This document shows, piece by piece, positions 1-13,128 of a DNA stretch of 64,000 nt. The stretch's first letter is position 1. Each line of letters starts with the position of its first letter. Position numbers and translations under genes: made by a program. Source of the stretch: Calliopum simillimum (taxonomy: Eukaryota; Arthropoda; Insecta; Diptera; Lauxaniidae); assembly GCA_951812925.1 (NCBI GenBank), contig OX638370.1:42101948-42165947 (forward strand), given 5' to 3'. The notes beneath the pieces were generated by a model. The model was not told the DNA's origin and did no database searches. It worked only from the letters and a program-made list of their open reading frames with translations.

Positions 1-1029
1 CGAAACCTACTTTCATAGCAGGCAAACATGATGGGTATAACTTAAACTAATGTAACCACCACCCGCAACAAAACAACGACAGGAATTGTTGATTTTATTC
101 TTTGCAGGAAATGAAAGAAAAAAAATGAAAAAAATTAAATTCTGCTTCACTAGAACTGACAGCGAAAATATGCTTGCGATTTTCTTACATTTACGATAAT
201 TTTGCACATTTTTTCCTCTTGTTCCAATGTATTTTCGCTGCATGAATTCTTCATAAAAATTATGATGGTTGCTAAGAAAACTCCCAGTAACCGACAAGAG
301 AAAGGGGGGAAAAAAGCAGAGACCAAGCTGAAATCCTGCATTGCACTGTTTGGCACATTATTTCTGATTTTTAGTCTTTTGTTGCTATAAAACATCATCA
401 TAAGCAAGCAATGTTGCCATCAGGACTTTTGCTTTTGTTTCGGGAAGTAAATCAAAAAATTATGTTGCACCATGGCATAAGTTAAGAAAATAATTCTATT
501 AAAAATATTTTTACAAAGTTTATTAGTGAGAAGTTATTTTCTGGTTTCTACTTTAAAAATTTCAAGCGCTTCCGAGCCAAGCACTTTAAAAGCGCTTGTT
601 GTCCCTATAGAAATTTAGAAGCAATTTAGAAGAATATATTTTTTATTAAAATATTTTTAATTCAACATTTTTTGCTTTACTTTTATTTTTTTAAATATTT
701 TTTATTCAAAATTTTTTTCTTTCACTTTTCTATTTTCCTTTCTCTTATTTATTTACTTTTGTTTAATTGAATTGAAATTGATTACATAATGATTCTATAT
801 AAGGTTCCAGTAAGCATTTGAATGTCAAATTCTGTTTGGACAACATTTGCTTAATAGACAAATTTAATAACTCCTTATCGTATCGGCCAATGGTGAAGCG
901 GTCTAACGAGTTGGTAAATGTTTGTAAAAATAAAGTGTTTCTATCTATCACACGGACGGGTCTTTCAAATCCTGGTGCTGACAGTTGTCTTTTTTTTAAT
1001 TTTATTGAAAGAACGCTTACCGCCCTATT
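1..1029. other. AT-rich non-coding DNA
   Basis: No coding signal is seen on either strand; the short open frames are low-complexity. T-rich tracts lie around 640-760. The motif AAGCGCTT recurs near 566-600 and again in the inverted repeat just downstream. This could be intergenic or intronic fly DNA. Confidence 0.5.
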
Positions 1030-1030
1030 A

Positions 1031-1152
1031 CAAATAAGCGCTTCAAAAGGCCTTTTGAAGTAAGGCTGCGGTAAGCTTAGGAGGGCTTATATCCTAGGAC
1101 ATGCAATTATTAAAAGAAAGAATAGTTTTTACGAAGCTGAAGCGCTTATTTG
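1031..1152. repeat. Small inverted repeat containing a perfect palindrome
   Basis: A 14-bp arm at 1031-1044 (caaataagcgcttc) is matched in inverted orientation at 1139-1152. Immediately inside the left arm, 1041-1060 is a perfect 20-bp palindrome (cttcaaaaggccttttgaag). It could be a decayed MITE. No clear target duplication was found. Confidence 0.45.
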
Positions 1153-1807
1153 TGAAAAAGAAACTCTTCAGAATGGTTTTTGGAGCATTTCTTTTCCCCT
1201 TCGGTTTCTACTAACTATTCCTGGTATCTGTGAGAAATTTTATTACATTGCATCAAATAACGCTTGCACTACAGCATTATGAAAACTATGAGTGTATAGA
1301 AGTTGCCACGCCCTCTTGTTTGAGTTCACCTAGTGTTTGCCTGTAGCTTGCAGCTACTATTACTTACTTGGTTGCATTATCGTTAATAATATTTTGATTG
1401 TATTCACGGAGAGAACTTTGAGCTGAAAACAATTCCAATCCAAATAATTTTGGGTGCGATCCTCAGCTTAGCCATAATTTGCTTGATATCAACTTCTCAT
1501 GTGATTGTTCATCAAAAAAGTAAAGTTTGTGCTTAAATTCAAGCACTTTTGTACTAATTTATAAATATGCCCATTTGCTTTTAACTATAACCTATTTTTT
1601 CTTATTTATCAAAATATGAATATGACAATTTTTACCCAATGCTAGAAATGTTATTTCATTGTCAAAAATCATTGGACCAAAATGTCCACAATGACATCTC
1701 AGTACATCGTAATATCTAATTGTGGGATGTCAGTAGTAGTTACTCTACCACAAGTACCCAATTTCTCTGTCGCGTAGACATTATTTCTGTGACAATAAGC
1801 GATAACA

Positions 1808-2000
1808 GCTTAAGTCGACTTAAGAAAAATGGGTTTGAGCTCAATTTTCCATTAGTGCTGGTTAAAATTACACTTTTATTTGTATGCCTTTATTTAGTGA
1901 TTATTTAGGTCTTAATAATGTTCAAAAAATTTGAGATTAATTTTACCCAGAACTAATGGAAATTTGAGCTTAAATCCATTTTTCTTAAGTCGACTTAAGC
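1808..2000. mobile_element. 193-bp palindromic MITE-like element
   Basis: The two ends, of about 62 bp each, are near-perfect inverted copies. Each begins with the palindromic motif GCTTAAGTCGACTTAAG, and the rest of the arms also pairs with few mismatches. The short centre at about 1870-1935 is AT-rich. ACA lies on both flanks (1805-1807 and 2001-2003) and is a possible 3-bp target duplication. There is no coding capacity. The family is not recognised. Confidence 0.6.
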
Positions 2001-2859
2001 ACAGAAGGCCCTGATATCAAGCAGAGAGGGGAATATTATTTTTTTGATAAAAAGTACAAAATGGCATGCATTGAGCACAATTTATGATCCCCAAATTTGG
2101 CTCAAATTGCGAACGAGCTAAGCATATTTTGGGATATTTCTGTGCTTTATTGAGCACTATTTGCAATGATTCATTTATGAACGATTTGGGCTTGATTTTA
2201 GATCATGTGTTTTCCTTCAGTGTAGGCTGTAGGCGTGACCAATTTCATTCATGGGTGGTATAAAAAGTTTTCTTGAACCGTGCATGTGGTCTAAAGAATC
2301 GAAGTATATACTTGGTTTTTTGCGACGCATACGCGATTTTTCCCGTCTTGGCAAAAAAAAAACTTTTATTTTATAAACAAAATTTGAAGTCCGCCTTTTC
2401 CTTAAGCGAACTTTTTTGAGAGTTTCATCCAAGGTTTGGCTTAAACTCTCACTTGACACATTTACCCATTTTTTTTTTCACTATTCAAAACACCTTACAG
2501 TGGTATAACTACATACATGAATCGGATAAATATAGAAAAGTGCTCCTATGACGATGGTAGGCAACGTGGTAGTAAAAAAATATTTTATATAAATACACTA
2601 TGGAATTGCACAAAAAAGTATATCAGCTTCTTTGTCTATAGTTGATTTATTGTAGGAAATATTACTTTTTGAGAAAATCATTAATGGCGTCTAATAGGTG
2701 AAATATAGGGGAACTTCGGATATTGTGGCATACCTATTTGTTCTTTGGAATTTGCAAGCAAATCGTCGGATCAATTTCAGCCAAATATTTTTATGCTGGT
2801 CGGTGAAGTATTGGCTACAGAATATATTTCAATAACACGTGTGACATTTTTTTTTTCCA
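2001..2859. other. Non-coding, nothing recognised
   Basis: AT-rich DNA without a supported gene. An 80-residue open frame on the minus strand (2217-2459) begins at GTG, is rich in Lys/Arg and matches no family I know. Confidence 0.45.
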
Positions 2860-3062
2860 GCATTTTAAATGTTATTTTAGTTTGCATTTTCAAATTTGGA
2901 AAATTGTGAAAATTTACAAATGGCGTCCACTTTTTGAAAAATTTTAAAAGTTGATTTTCACAAAATAATATTTGATTTTATTTTTTAATTTTTTTTACAG
3001 ATAGGTAAATTTTTATAAAAATCTGAGAATCCAACTGCAAATTTCGAAAAATTTGAACTGGA
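2860..3062 (+). repeat. Dispersed repeat related to the element at 15130-15780
   Basis: This stretch shares long runs with 15353-15480 and 15715-15760. It has the same thymine-rich lead-in, a 'tttggaaaat...tttacaaatggcg' segment, a 'tttttgaaaaa...aaaagtt' segment, and 'tttttataaaaatctgag' followed by 'ccaact'. It looks like an internally deleted or rearranged copy of the same element. Confidence 0.5.
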
Positions 3063-6000
3063 AGAGTCAATATAAAGCACTTACCTTAACCGAACATAAA
3101 AAAACTTCCACAGAAAACGCTTTTTCTTAAATAAAATTTTCTACGAAAAATGCGAAAAAAAGTCGAAAACACGACTTCAACTGACAGCGGAAGAATTAAG
3201 TTTGGTGCATGACAGCAACACATCCCTGTTTTTTTTTTTGTTTGTTTTCTGAGCCGACAAAACATATGACATCCGCAAGTTCTTATCCAAATCGGAGATA
3301 TGGGACTATACTACAATACCCGAAGATCGCCTATTTCTTTAAAACTACATCATTAGAATTTTGGTCGAAAATTTTTTTATTTTTTTCGTCAAAATACCAC
3401 TGTGCGCCGCAGCGTGCAACCATGTGAATGCATCATGCAACAGCAACAACAATAACAGTAATGGTGAAAAGAAGCAAGGAAAGAAAAATCACGACAGGAA
3501 ACGGAAATGCAAAAATATAACCGACATGTCGCTGTGCACCACATGTGGTCGTTGTTTGGTGAGTGGTAGCAGACAAAGTGAGTGAAGGAGCAAGACGATG
3601 TCTGTTTGTCTATGTATGAGTAGCAGTTGCAACTGTATGTATGTGCGTATTTAGTAGTGGAATGAATGCAGCTCACTGTTTGTTTGCTATGTAATATTTT
3701 ACATTTAGCTCTCATATTGTTGCAACTGCCATGTGCTTTGTTCTTGCAGCGGCATCTATTATTTATTTTTTTTACCCACTGTAGCTTGTCTTTTTAAAAT
3801 TTTCATCAGTTTATAGTGCGTGTTGCATTGATTTACTTGCGAATAAAATGAACTGTCAACGATTGTTTTTTTCTTTAGGAAAAAGATGAGGGAATCATAA
3901 TGTTCATAAGGTTCTTAATATAGGTGAAGCGACTTTAAGTAATATGCACTCTATTCTATTTCCAAATGTCGTCACAATATTGTAATTTCATAAAAACGCT
4001 ATTCTATAATAAACGTGATATCCCTGAAAAAATACTGAATCATTTAAAATCATTTAGTTAAAAATAAGAAATTGAAAAAATTTATTAAAAATTTGCAGAA
4101 AGCATAATAAAATTGTTATATATCTTTACGACATACCACAACAGCGCGATAAAAGAGATAAAGAAAATTTTAAGTCACAAACTTTTTTCATAATAACAAC
4201 ATAATCAGAAATTGCGCATCATGTTACCTGCTGTCAAATGTCACTGTGTTACCTTGACTGTCCTCGCCTAGATGGCGCAAGTGTAATCTTCAAAGTTATG
4301 ACTGAATATAATAAGTATTGCAATGGATATGCATTCACTGTATTTTAGATGTTGTAAAAGACACTTCGAAACAGAGACATAAAAACAAATAAAGAAAAGT
4401 TTATGGAAAAAATAATAAAAATTTTTATTTTGCCATATTGCATACTTGTGTACATATATGAAAGGTCAAAGTTCTTGCACCAAACTGATAGGAAGCAAAA
4501 ATGCAAAGGAAGAGAATCATATCGAGAAATCTATACAAGGGAACCCTATGAATGTAATGTGCAATTTTTTTATACTTTTAAAATGATTAGATTTTTTACA
4601 ATTGGTGTATAGTATGTCTACATTTATGTGCAGCGTGATTTGAAAATCGAAAACGTGAAAGTTTAACCGATAGTTTTTGCTCGAATTATGTTGGGAAATG
4701 TCGGAAACTGCTAAGGAAGTTAAACAAGTTTTAAAGTCAACAGATTTTATCAAATGTTGTGAAAATTCAAAAAAGTTTGGAGTTTTGAACTGTTCCGAAA
4801 ATATTGAAGATGTCGAAAACATTATAAAACATTTGAAACAACATGCAAAAATTTTGAAACAGTCAAAATTTGGAAAATGCGAACAAAGGGAAGATTTTTC
4901 GAAAAATGAGAAATTTGAGTGTGTTGAAAATTAATATTACACGGATAGAAAAGTTTTATAATTTTTGTAGCTAAAGGCGATTCAAAATTACTGAATTTTT
5001 TTCAATATTCCTTCATTTTACTTATTTATTAAGAACTGCCCATCAGTTTTACAAAAATTTTAAATTTCTTCCTAAGCATTATTTCAATATTTTTGTAGCA
5101 TAATAAAAAATTTTAAACACTATAGTAAAAATTATTAAACAGGGATACAATTTTTTTTTTTTTTTAACAGTTTGTATTAAGAAAAGACAAAGTATTAAAA
5201 TAAAAAGGAACTATTAAATTAAAGAAAAAAAAAAAAAAATTTGATTTGAACCGAGGAAAATATGTCGTGTTATAAATACAAACAGTCTAACAGGCGCCCT
5301 CATTAGCCACCTGAATCACTGCCATCATTATAATGAAGTTAACTGAAGATCTTTTGTTTTAAAATGACCTTCTACCAAATTATCCAAAATTTGCTCAATA
5401 AAATTTTATAGTAAAAATGTGATATATCCAGATTTCTTTGAATTTTTTATATGATTTCATATAGAAGTTAAATCATTTATAATAAAAAACCTTAAGCTGT
5501 TGCCTAGTTTTTCTTGACATGACTCACAAAAATACCTAAATCAGTCGTTTGCACGCATTTTAAATCTCGTTTCTGATAATTTTAAATATTTTTTCTTTCC
5601 GTGTAGTTTTGTGTTTCATTTATAACCATGTAGACATTTTCAGACCACCTCGGTTTTCACAAAATTATTCTGAAATCTACCCTGCTACCATATGAGCGCC
5701 CAGAAGCCAATGCGGTTAAGTAAATTTTTTGACATTTTCTGTTCTTTACATATTTCAGTAAAATAAATAATATTCCTTTTGGTTATTAAAGGATTTACTC
5801 GTTTCTTAATTTTTAAGGCCAAACAGCGCTTTTTAATAGTGTCTGAAAAATTTATAATATAATTTCTGAAGAATTTTAAAAATAAGAATATTTGAAAACG
5901 CAAGTTCATGTTTTCGATCCACATACAAAATATTTTTGCAGTATTAAGTCTGGTTAACGAGCTACACGACTTTAAAAATTTGATCCGAAGTAACATATAC

Positions 6001-6390
6001 CTGTCGTTTGGTCAAATTTTTAAAGCCCTCTTGCTCGTAAGCCAGACTTTATACTGTAAAAATATTTTATATCTGGATCGAGGACATGTATAAGTTTTTC
6101 ATTCATGATCAAACGCTACTAAAATCGGAAACATCAAAATTTGTTGCAACTTACTTTAAGGGGAAAACCCAAATTTATATAATTTCCCGGAAAAATTGGG
6201 TGGACCCATTTTGAAATGTTGTTTCGGGCAAAATTCTCTATCGATTGGTATAGGTTTTATGAACTTTAGAATTAGTGCAAGATTCAAATCTAATTTGAGT
6301 GGTCTAGGTTAATTAAATTTGTCGTGAATACTGATCATTGAAAAAAGGAAAGAAAATACTAAAATGATTCTTAAGATTAAATCAAAAGTG
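3063..6390. other. Long non-coding stretch
   Basis: No gene is supported. Around 3400-3800 the sequence resembles ordinary fly intergenic or intronic DNA, with CAACAA-type runs and TGTATGTATG. An 85-residue frame at 4677-4934 and two overlapping frames on opposite strands at 5685-6093 have no recognisable motif. Homopolymer A/T runs occur at about 5150-5240. Confidence 0.45.
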
Positions 6391-8907
6391 ATAGACTAAG
6401 AGCCAGCGCTTGGCTGACCCTCCTCATAGTATCAAAGCTGAATTTTTTTGTGAGTGTTCTTCCAATAGTAGGTATGAACTTCTGGTCTATTGAATTCCTG
6501 AGAGGTGGTGCCTACGTGAGATATCGGGCGCAAAAGGTCGAGAAAAACAGTTTTTTGTAAATATCTCGCTAACGGTTATATCGACAAAAAAATTAAGTTC
6601 CACAATTTAGTAGCTCAATAGTTTAGGAGATATGGTAAAGTGAAATTGGAAATTGAACACATAAAATCTATAATTATTTTTCCTTTAGTTGGTCTATTTT
6701 ATAGTTTCAAAGTATGCACCAAAATTCGAGACCAATTTCATTGTCGTACAAAAAGTTATTCACACACAAAGGTTGAAAAAATTAGTATCTCGCTAACGCT
6801 TATTTCTACAAAAAAAAGGTGCTCTACAATTTTGTAGCTCAGAAAATTTCATATCTAAAAGTGGTGCACGTTGTTTTCGTACGATCCACAGTTTGGGAGA
6901 TATCCTATTTTAAGTTATTTTCTGCATGCAAGTGTACATAGTAATATGAATGTTGATTTTCAAAGTACTATAACTATGCCTACGTCATAGTATCATGGTT
7001 GAATTTTTTTGTGGGTATTTTTCCAATAGTGGGTACCAACTTTTGTTTTAGTCAAACCGTGAGAGGTGGTGCCTTCGTGAGGTATCGAGCATAGTTATAG
7101 TAATTCAAAAATCAACTTTCAAAAAACTGATTTTCTCTACCTTTCGCACCCGATATCTCACGAAGGCACCACCGCTCATGGTTTGACTAAAACAAAAGTT
7201 AGGACCTACTATTGGAAAAATACCCACAAAAAAATGTAGCCATGATACCATGACGTAGGCATAGTTATAGTAATTTCAAAATCAATTTTCAAAAAACTGA
7301 TTTTCTCGACTTTTGCAGCCGATATCTCAGGAAGGCACCACCTTTCACGGTTTGACTGAAACAAAAGTCAGTACCCACTATTGGAAGAATACCCACAAAA
7401 AAATGCAGCCATGATACCATGACGTAGGCATAGTTATAGTAATTTCAGAATCAATTTTCAAAAAACTGATTTTCTCGACTTTTGCAGCCGATATCTCAGG
7501 AAGGCACCACCTTTCACGGTTTGACTCAAACAAAAGTCAGTACCCACTATTGGAAGAATACCCACAAAAAAATGCAGCCATGATATCATGACGTAGGCAT
7601 AGTTATAGTAATTTTAAAATCAATTTTCAAGAAACTGATTTTCTCGACTTTTGCAGCCGATATCTCAGGAAGGCACCACCTTTCACGGTTTGACTGAAAC
7701 AAAAGTCAGTACCCACTATTGGAAGAATACCCACAAAAAAATGCAGCCATGATACCATGACGTAGGCATAGTTATAGTAATTTCAGAATCAATTTTCAAA
7801 AAACTGATTTTCTCGACTTTTGCAGCCGATATCTCAGGAAGGCACCACCTTTCACGGTTTGACTCAAACAAAAGTCAGTACCCACTATTGGAAGAATACC
7901 CACAAAAAAATGCAGCCATGATACCATGACGTTGGCATAGTTATAGTAATTTCAGAATCAATTTTCAAAAAACTGATTTTCTCGACTTTTGCAGCCGATA
8001 TCTCAGGAAGGCACCACCTTTCACGGTTTGACTCAAACAAAAGTCAGTACCCACTATTGGAAGAATACCCACAAAAAAATGCAGCCATGATACCATGACG
8101 TAGGCATAGTTATAGTAATTTCAAAATCAATTTTCAAAAAATTGCTTTTCTCTACCTTTTGCACCCGATATTTCGTGAAGGCACCACCTCTCACGATTTA
8201 ACTAAAACCAAAGCTAGAATTCCTTATTAGAAGAATGCCCACAAAAAAATTGATTCAATGACGTAGGCGTAGTTAGAGTACTTTGAAAATCAACATTCAT
8301 ATTACTATGAACACTTGTATGCGGAAAATAACTTAAAATAGGATATCTCCTAAACTGTGGGTCATACGAAAACAACTTGCACCACTTTTTGATATGAAAT
8401 TTTTTGAGCTACAAAATTTTAGAGCACCATTTTTTTTGTAGAAATAAGCTTTAGTGAGATACTAATTTTCTCGACCTTTGTGCCTGAATAACTTTTTGTA
8501 CGGCAGTGAAATTGGTCTCGAATTTTGGTGCATAATTTTAAACTAAAAAATAGGCCGACTAGAAGAAAAAAAATTATGATTTTATATGTTGGATCGGAAG
8601 GTGCAATTTCACTGGACCATATCTTAAACTATAGGTCGTACGAAAACAAATTGCACCACTTTTCTATATGAAATTTATTGAGCTACAAAATTGTGGAACT
8701 TAATGTTTTTGTAGATTTAACCGTTAGCGAAATATTTGCAAAAAACTGTTTTTCTTGACCTTTTGTGCCCGATATCTCACGTAGGCACCACCTCTCAGGA
8801 ATTCACTAGAACAAATTTTATACCTACTATTGGAAGAACACTCACAAAAAAATTCAGCTTTGACACTATGAGATGGGTCAGCCAAGCGCTGGCTCTCCGT
8901 CTATGAT
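6391..8907. mobile_element. Foldback-type element (2.5 kb, inverted arms of about 0.7 kb)
   Basis: The left arm (6391 to about 7090) and right arm (about 8160 to 8907) are long inverted copies. Each outer end carries ATAGAC followed closely by GAGCCAGCGCTTGGCTGACCC-like sequence, itself partly palindromic. The arms hold matching blocks in the same order, for example a 'gagaggtggtgcc' block and a 'gatatctc' block. Between the arms lies a 169-bp direct tandem array. There is no transposase-like frame. This organisation (long inverted arms plus internal tandem repeats, no coding) fits a Foldback-like non-autonomous element. The target duplication is not clear. Confidence 0.7.
7091..8271 (+). repeat. 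169-bp tandem array inside the foldback element
   Basis: The anchor 'atagttatagtaatt' recurs at 7091, 7261, 7430, 7599, 7768, 7937 and 8106. Five central units are exactly 169 bp long, and degenerate units lie at both edges. The central units are nearly identical and the edge units diverge, as expected from recent unequal exchange. Each unit includes 'gatatctcaggaaggcacc' and is the reverse complement of the inner part of the left arm. The array is therefore an expansion of a piece of the right arm. Confidence 0.85.
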
Positions 8908-9487
8908 TTAAAAACTTTTTTGAAGAAGTAATAAGAAATTCATATTAATTCAAATCAATACCAAATTATGATGGGGAACTGATCAAATGACTAGATAAAA
9001 ATATCCAGTACTATACTGTGAAAAAATGTCTGTATCAGGAATATGGTATTGTACTCAAAGCAGGAACTGATCAGATTGCTGTGTTTGTTGAGCCTCTAAT
9101 GGGTTTCATTGCTTTCAATAATTTTTTTTTGTCAAAGCATTTTAATGTTTTTGTCTGTTTGTTTGGGTAGTACTACGGTCTAAAATGATCGTTGTTTTTA
9201 AATAGGTATGTATTTACTTTAAACATCTCCACCAAATAAACCATTGTTTCCATTGTATCACACCTTTGTCAGGCGCTACACAACTAGAACTGATTTTTTA
9301 ACATAAAGGAAGAAAACAGTCATTGCCGCTGATAATTTCCATCATGGAAAGTTCGTGCTTCATGGAAAACAATTCTAGTTCGGGTACAATATCCAAAAGC
9401 CAGTAAATCCGGATTCATTTAAGTTTATAAACACTGAGGGTACAATTTATTTGTCTGAGTTACCTATAGCTCTTACGGTATTCCTGC
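8908..9487. other. Non-coding, nothing recognised
   Basis: AT-rich sequence with no open frame of note and no repeat I could match elsewhere in the window. Confidence 0.45.
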
Positions 9488-9565
9488 TTAACCCTTTCGA
9501 CCCGGCTGGGACAATATATCCCAATTTACATATATATATTGTCCCAGCCGGGTCGAAAGGGTTAA
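9488..9565. mobile_element. Minimal piggyBac-like MITE: perfect 31-bp hairpin with TTAA ends
   Basis: The left arm 9488-9518 and right arm 9535-9565 are perfect reverse complements over 31 bp, with a 16-nt loop. Both ends are TTAA, followed inwards by CCCTTTCGACCCGG. TTAA target duplication with a CCC/GGG terminal inverted repeat is the signature of the piggyBac superfamily. The whole unit is only 78 bp, with no room for anything but the inverted repeats. An alternative is a conserved RNA hairpin, but the TTAA ends favour a MITE. Confidence 0.65.
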
Positions 9566-12500
9566 AGTTTCAAAAATAGCTTTTTTAAGAAATATTTGGA
9601 GTTAAGCATTTCACATTTACTGTAAACAGCGTAATACATTTTTTCTAATGGCATCTGAGAACTGTTCCTTTTCTCATTAAACCTTAACGCAAAATTTTTC
9701 CAATTAAGTATATTCTTACTTTCGGAGTCATTAGCCATTGAAGCGTAGGTATTTAAAGCTCATAAAAAAGACTGAAAACAGTTATTTTTGTAACTTTAAG
9801 CGACGACATCTGGAGAGCTCTATGCCGCAAAATCGTTATCACCCTGTGTTATGTATGATGAAGGCTTGATCAAACTTTCGGTTGGATCTGATCCAAAGTA
9901 TATACTCGTGAAGTCACTATTTGTTTATTAATTTTCATTTTCAAAAAATAGTTAAGTTTTCAGTTTTTTAAGTCTTAAATTCACGATATATCGATTTCAA
10001 AGTGAAATTTTCAACTCCAACGAAGACTCAATTTCAACAGATAGCAAAATTTAAAACATATTCATACAAACTCATGTCACACACTAACGCATGAACAGAA
10101 ACACCACAGAAACAAAGTTTTACCAACATTTGCAATTACAGGCCAAAATTGTAGCTGTTTGACAAATCAATGAATAAACATTATTACGGATTTGAAACCA
10201 CCAGCTTAGCCAACCAGCAATGGTAGTCGTGATATGGCGCTAACATGACAAACTTAACACTTGCAAAGGTGGTAGCCCATATTGAACTAAGCAGTCAACA
10301 TAGGACTAACTTGTATAATTATCACTTGGGAAGTCAGCACAAAAACCAATCTTGTTTTAGTCAGAAATGCGTAGCTATCCGTAGCGTAAGTCCAGGACCT
10401 GTGGCACCTCCAAACGATCTGGACACAGTTTAATTCTGCTACGCGAGAGACTTCGTGGTAAGTAGTTCGTTTGGCTGTAGTTGCTGTTATTTCATTTTGT
10501 GCTCATTTTTTACAAAAAATTGAGAATGTTAACGGCAGACTTTTTTTGCATTTGCATTCGAGAGGCAGCATGGCAGTTTTGCTTCATATATTTTTAAGCT
10601 ATTGGAACAACCACAATCAAATAAATATTAAAAATAATGATCCTTTCCTGTTATACCTACAATCCCTATAAATTTCACGGATCACATAATTTTTCTAGTC
10701 TCGATTTGCATGCACATTAAAACAATACGATGTGGCAACGTAGAAATGAAGTTCAAATTGAAAACCAAAAATTGTAAAGTTTGTTTGTTACACAGAAAGA
10801 TAGTGCCGGTACATGGGGAAGCGCAGAAGGATAAAGTTCTAGCGTAAATGTTAAATTGACACTAGTACATTGACACACCGGGACATCAGCTAAACTAACA
10901 CACTTTAGTCAATGTATGCACTCGTATTTGTTGTATGTATGTGAACATTGACAGTGCCAGAGCGTCCCTCAGTGTTTCGATTGCAAATTATATCAAAATC
11001 CGCAAAATTCAATTTGTGTTGAGTTGGGGAAAACTTAGCGTTGATACCAAAATCAAACAAACCCCATAACGAACAGAATCAATATCAATGAGAAAGCATG
11101 CATGACAAATGGGCATTTATAGTAAAGTAATTCCATAAGTAGAGGTTAGTTAATAAAAATGCAGTAAAAATTTAAGATTTCTTTATCTGCAAGATAATAA
11201 GAACAACGAGATCAAGGACAGTATTGACAATAGTAGAAATAAGGACATCATAGTCAATGACAACGATAGTTAAGAAGACGGAATGGATGACAATAAAGAC
11301 AAATATGCTACTAACAATTGTAATGACAACTGTGAGACCTCTTAATAAAGCAATAACACTTAACGCAATATCAGCTTTGACAATGATGACAAAACAAAAG
11401 ACCATGCTGACAGTTATGACAGTGACAAAAACCTAAAACCTGAAGTGATTACGTCATTGACATAGCATTGACAATGACCAACATATGACAGCGATTGCGC
11501 ATGTAGTAACGGAAATAAAGATACTCCTTCCTGACTATGAAAAAAGCAGGGAAAATTATGATATAAGCGACAGCAAACAATAGTAAAAAGGATTTAGGCA
11601 ATAAATTAGGTTGGCAATAAGATCATGATATGATGTACCAAATACTTTATTTAATTTGGAATAGATCGTTGGCATGGCTAAAGAGAAATCTGTCAAAAAG
11701 AGCGGTGACAACTATGGTATTAAGGACAGTTTGAGCAACAATATCCAATGTTTGCAATGAAGAACTGAAGGTCTAAAGCAATGCTAAAGTCAACCATGCA
11801 ATAACCAATATGATCGAAGAATGGACAAACATGACAGCGATGACAGTGACAAAAAAGATTAACGCAAAAAGGACATTCAGTAAATTTTAGTACATCAAAC
11901 TTTTACATATCAGATAGTCAGTGTATGTATATTTGGTGCGTGCATACCGCTGGGCGTAGTCCTGCAATTTCAAAAAATGCTGAAAATCGTCATTCATTGA
12001 TTCATTCATTCATTCATTCAAAGCAAACACTACCAGAGAAACAATGAAATGAAGTTATCTCGCTGTGCTACCAGCGTTTCATTTCCATTGCATTCCCCAT
12101 TCGTGTGCATGTGTGCTACCACAGTTTTACACAATGAAGGACATTGCGTTGACAATTTAATGGATTTAGTTATGATTTACTGCGCGTTTTACTAACACTA
12201 TCTATTGGCCATAGCATACCGCACACTCTACTTCTCCTTCATTACCAAAACTGCGTTACTCTAATGAGTTTCATTCGTATGTAGAGTTATAGTACGATTT
12301 GCAATCGTTTCGTTGCATATTTACAAGCGTTGGCGTTGCAGTTCTGAATATGTGTGCGTATTTGAAACTCAATTTTCGATAGGCTTTTGTTGCTGCAAGT
12401 GTTGTCTCCCTATACATGACACTTTATCTTTGCTATTCCCCCATTTCTATTCAATTCAGATCTTCATAACTTTTAGACTGGCAATGAGTGTAAATTTTGC

Positions 12501-12945
12501 GTTTTACGAGTGTTGTGTTGCTGCAACGTTTGGTCACATTAATAAAATTCAGTCATCAGACACATTTTTGTCAGCAGCAACAGCTGTGGGTTGTTATTTC
12601 ACTGGAAACCACCGTCATAGTACCCGCAAAAGCTAATGATATTAACTGCGACGATTAAAAATAAGAAAAATTTTATTTGTACCTATATATTTCAGTAATG
12701 TACTATAACGGTCAAAAAAAAAACCGACAAAGATTTTTAGCTAAAATAGTTGGTTCTTTGCCTTTTTTTATGATTGTTAATATGCAGTATGCCTAACAAG
12801 TAAAAATTGTTGTCAAATAATGCATTAACTTCGTATCTGTTGGCGATAAAACAACGATATTTTAAAAAAAGGGTTTTGACCGAAAACCAAAAAATTGATA
12901 TAATTGCATGTAAGTAGCAAAATTTAAGGAATGTGAATATAACAC
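9566..12945. other. Non-coding, host-like DNA with cryptic simple repeats
   Basis: No gene is supported. From about 11170 to 11880 the sequence is enriched in degenerate TGACAA/ATGACAG words, which give spurious frames. A short (ATTC)n tract lies at about 11993-12020. A 62-residue frame at 10245-10433 and a 107-residue frame at 12313-12636 show no family motif. Confidence 0.45.
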
Positions 12946-13128
12946 GTGAAATTTGATATGATAAGTCCCCCGTATGACAAATTTGAAAGTTTTTTGAAAA
13001 CAGAGAGTTCATTGCATCGCACTGGAAGTGGCCGTCCAAGAAAAACAACTGAGCGGGAAGATAGAGGTGAAGTAAAAATAGTCCTGAGCGATTGGCTTAA
13101 ACTGGTCCTCAAATTGCTGCGGAGGTAA
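12946..13128 (+). pseudogene. Tc1-like transposase fragment (N-terminal DNA-binding part)
   Basis: The frame contains a GRPRKTTEREDR-type motif about 25-40 residues from the start of the open stretch. This motif is the AT-hook-like linker between the two helix-turn-helix halves of the paired-like DNA-binding domain in Tc1-family transposases. The preceding residues (FESFLKTESSLHRTGS) fit the end of the first half. Beyond about 13128 the frame ends and no catalytic domain follows, so this is a truncated relic of about 60 codons. A catalytic-domain fragment of the same superfamily lies far away at 48302-48674, but there is no reason to think they were one copy. Confidence 0.65.

Noticed and set aside
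4677..4934. 85-residue frame with Lys/Glu-rich sequence
   Set aside because: No domain recognised and AT-rich composition makes Lys/Asn-rich frames likely by chance; no splice or promoter support.
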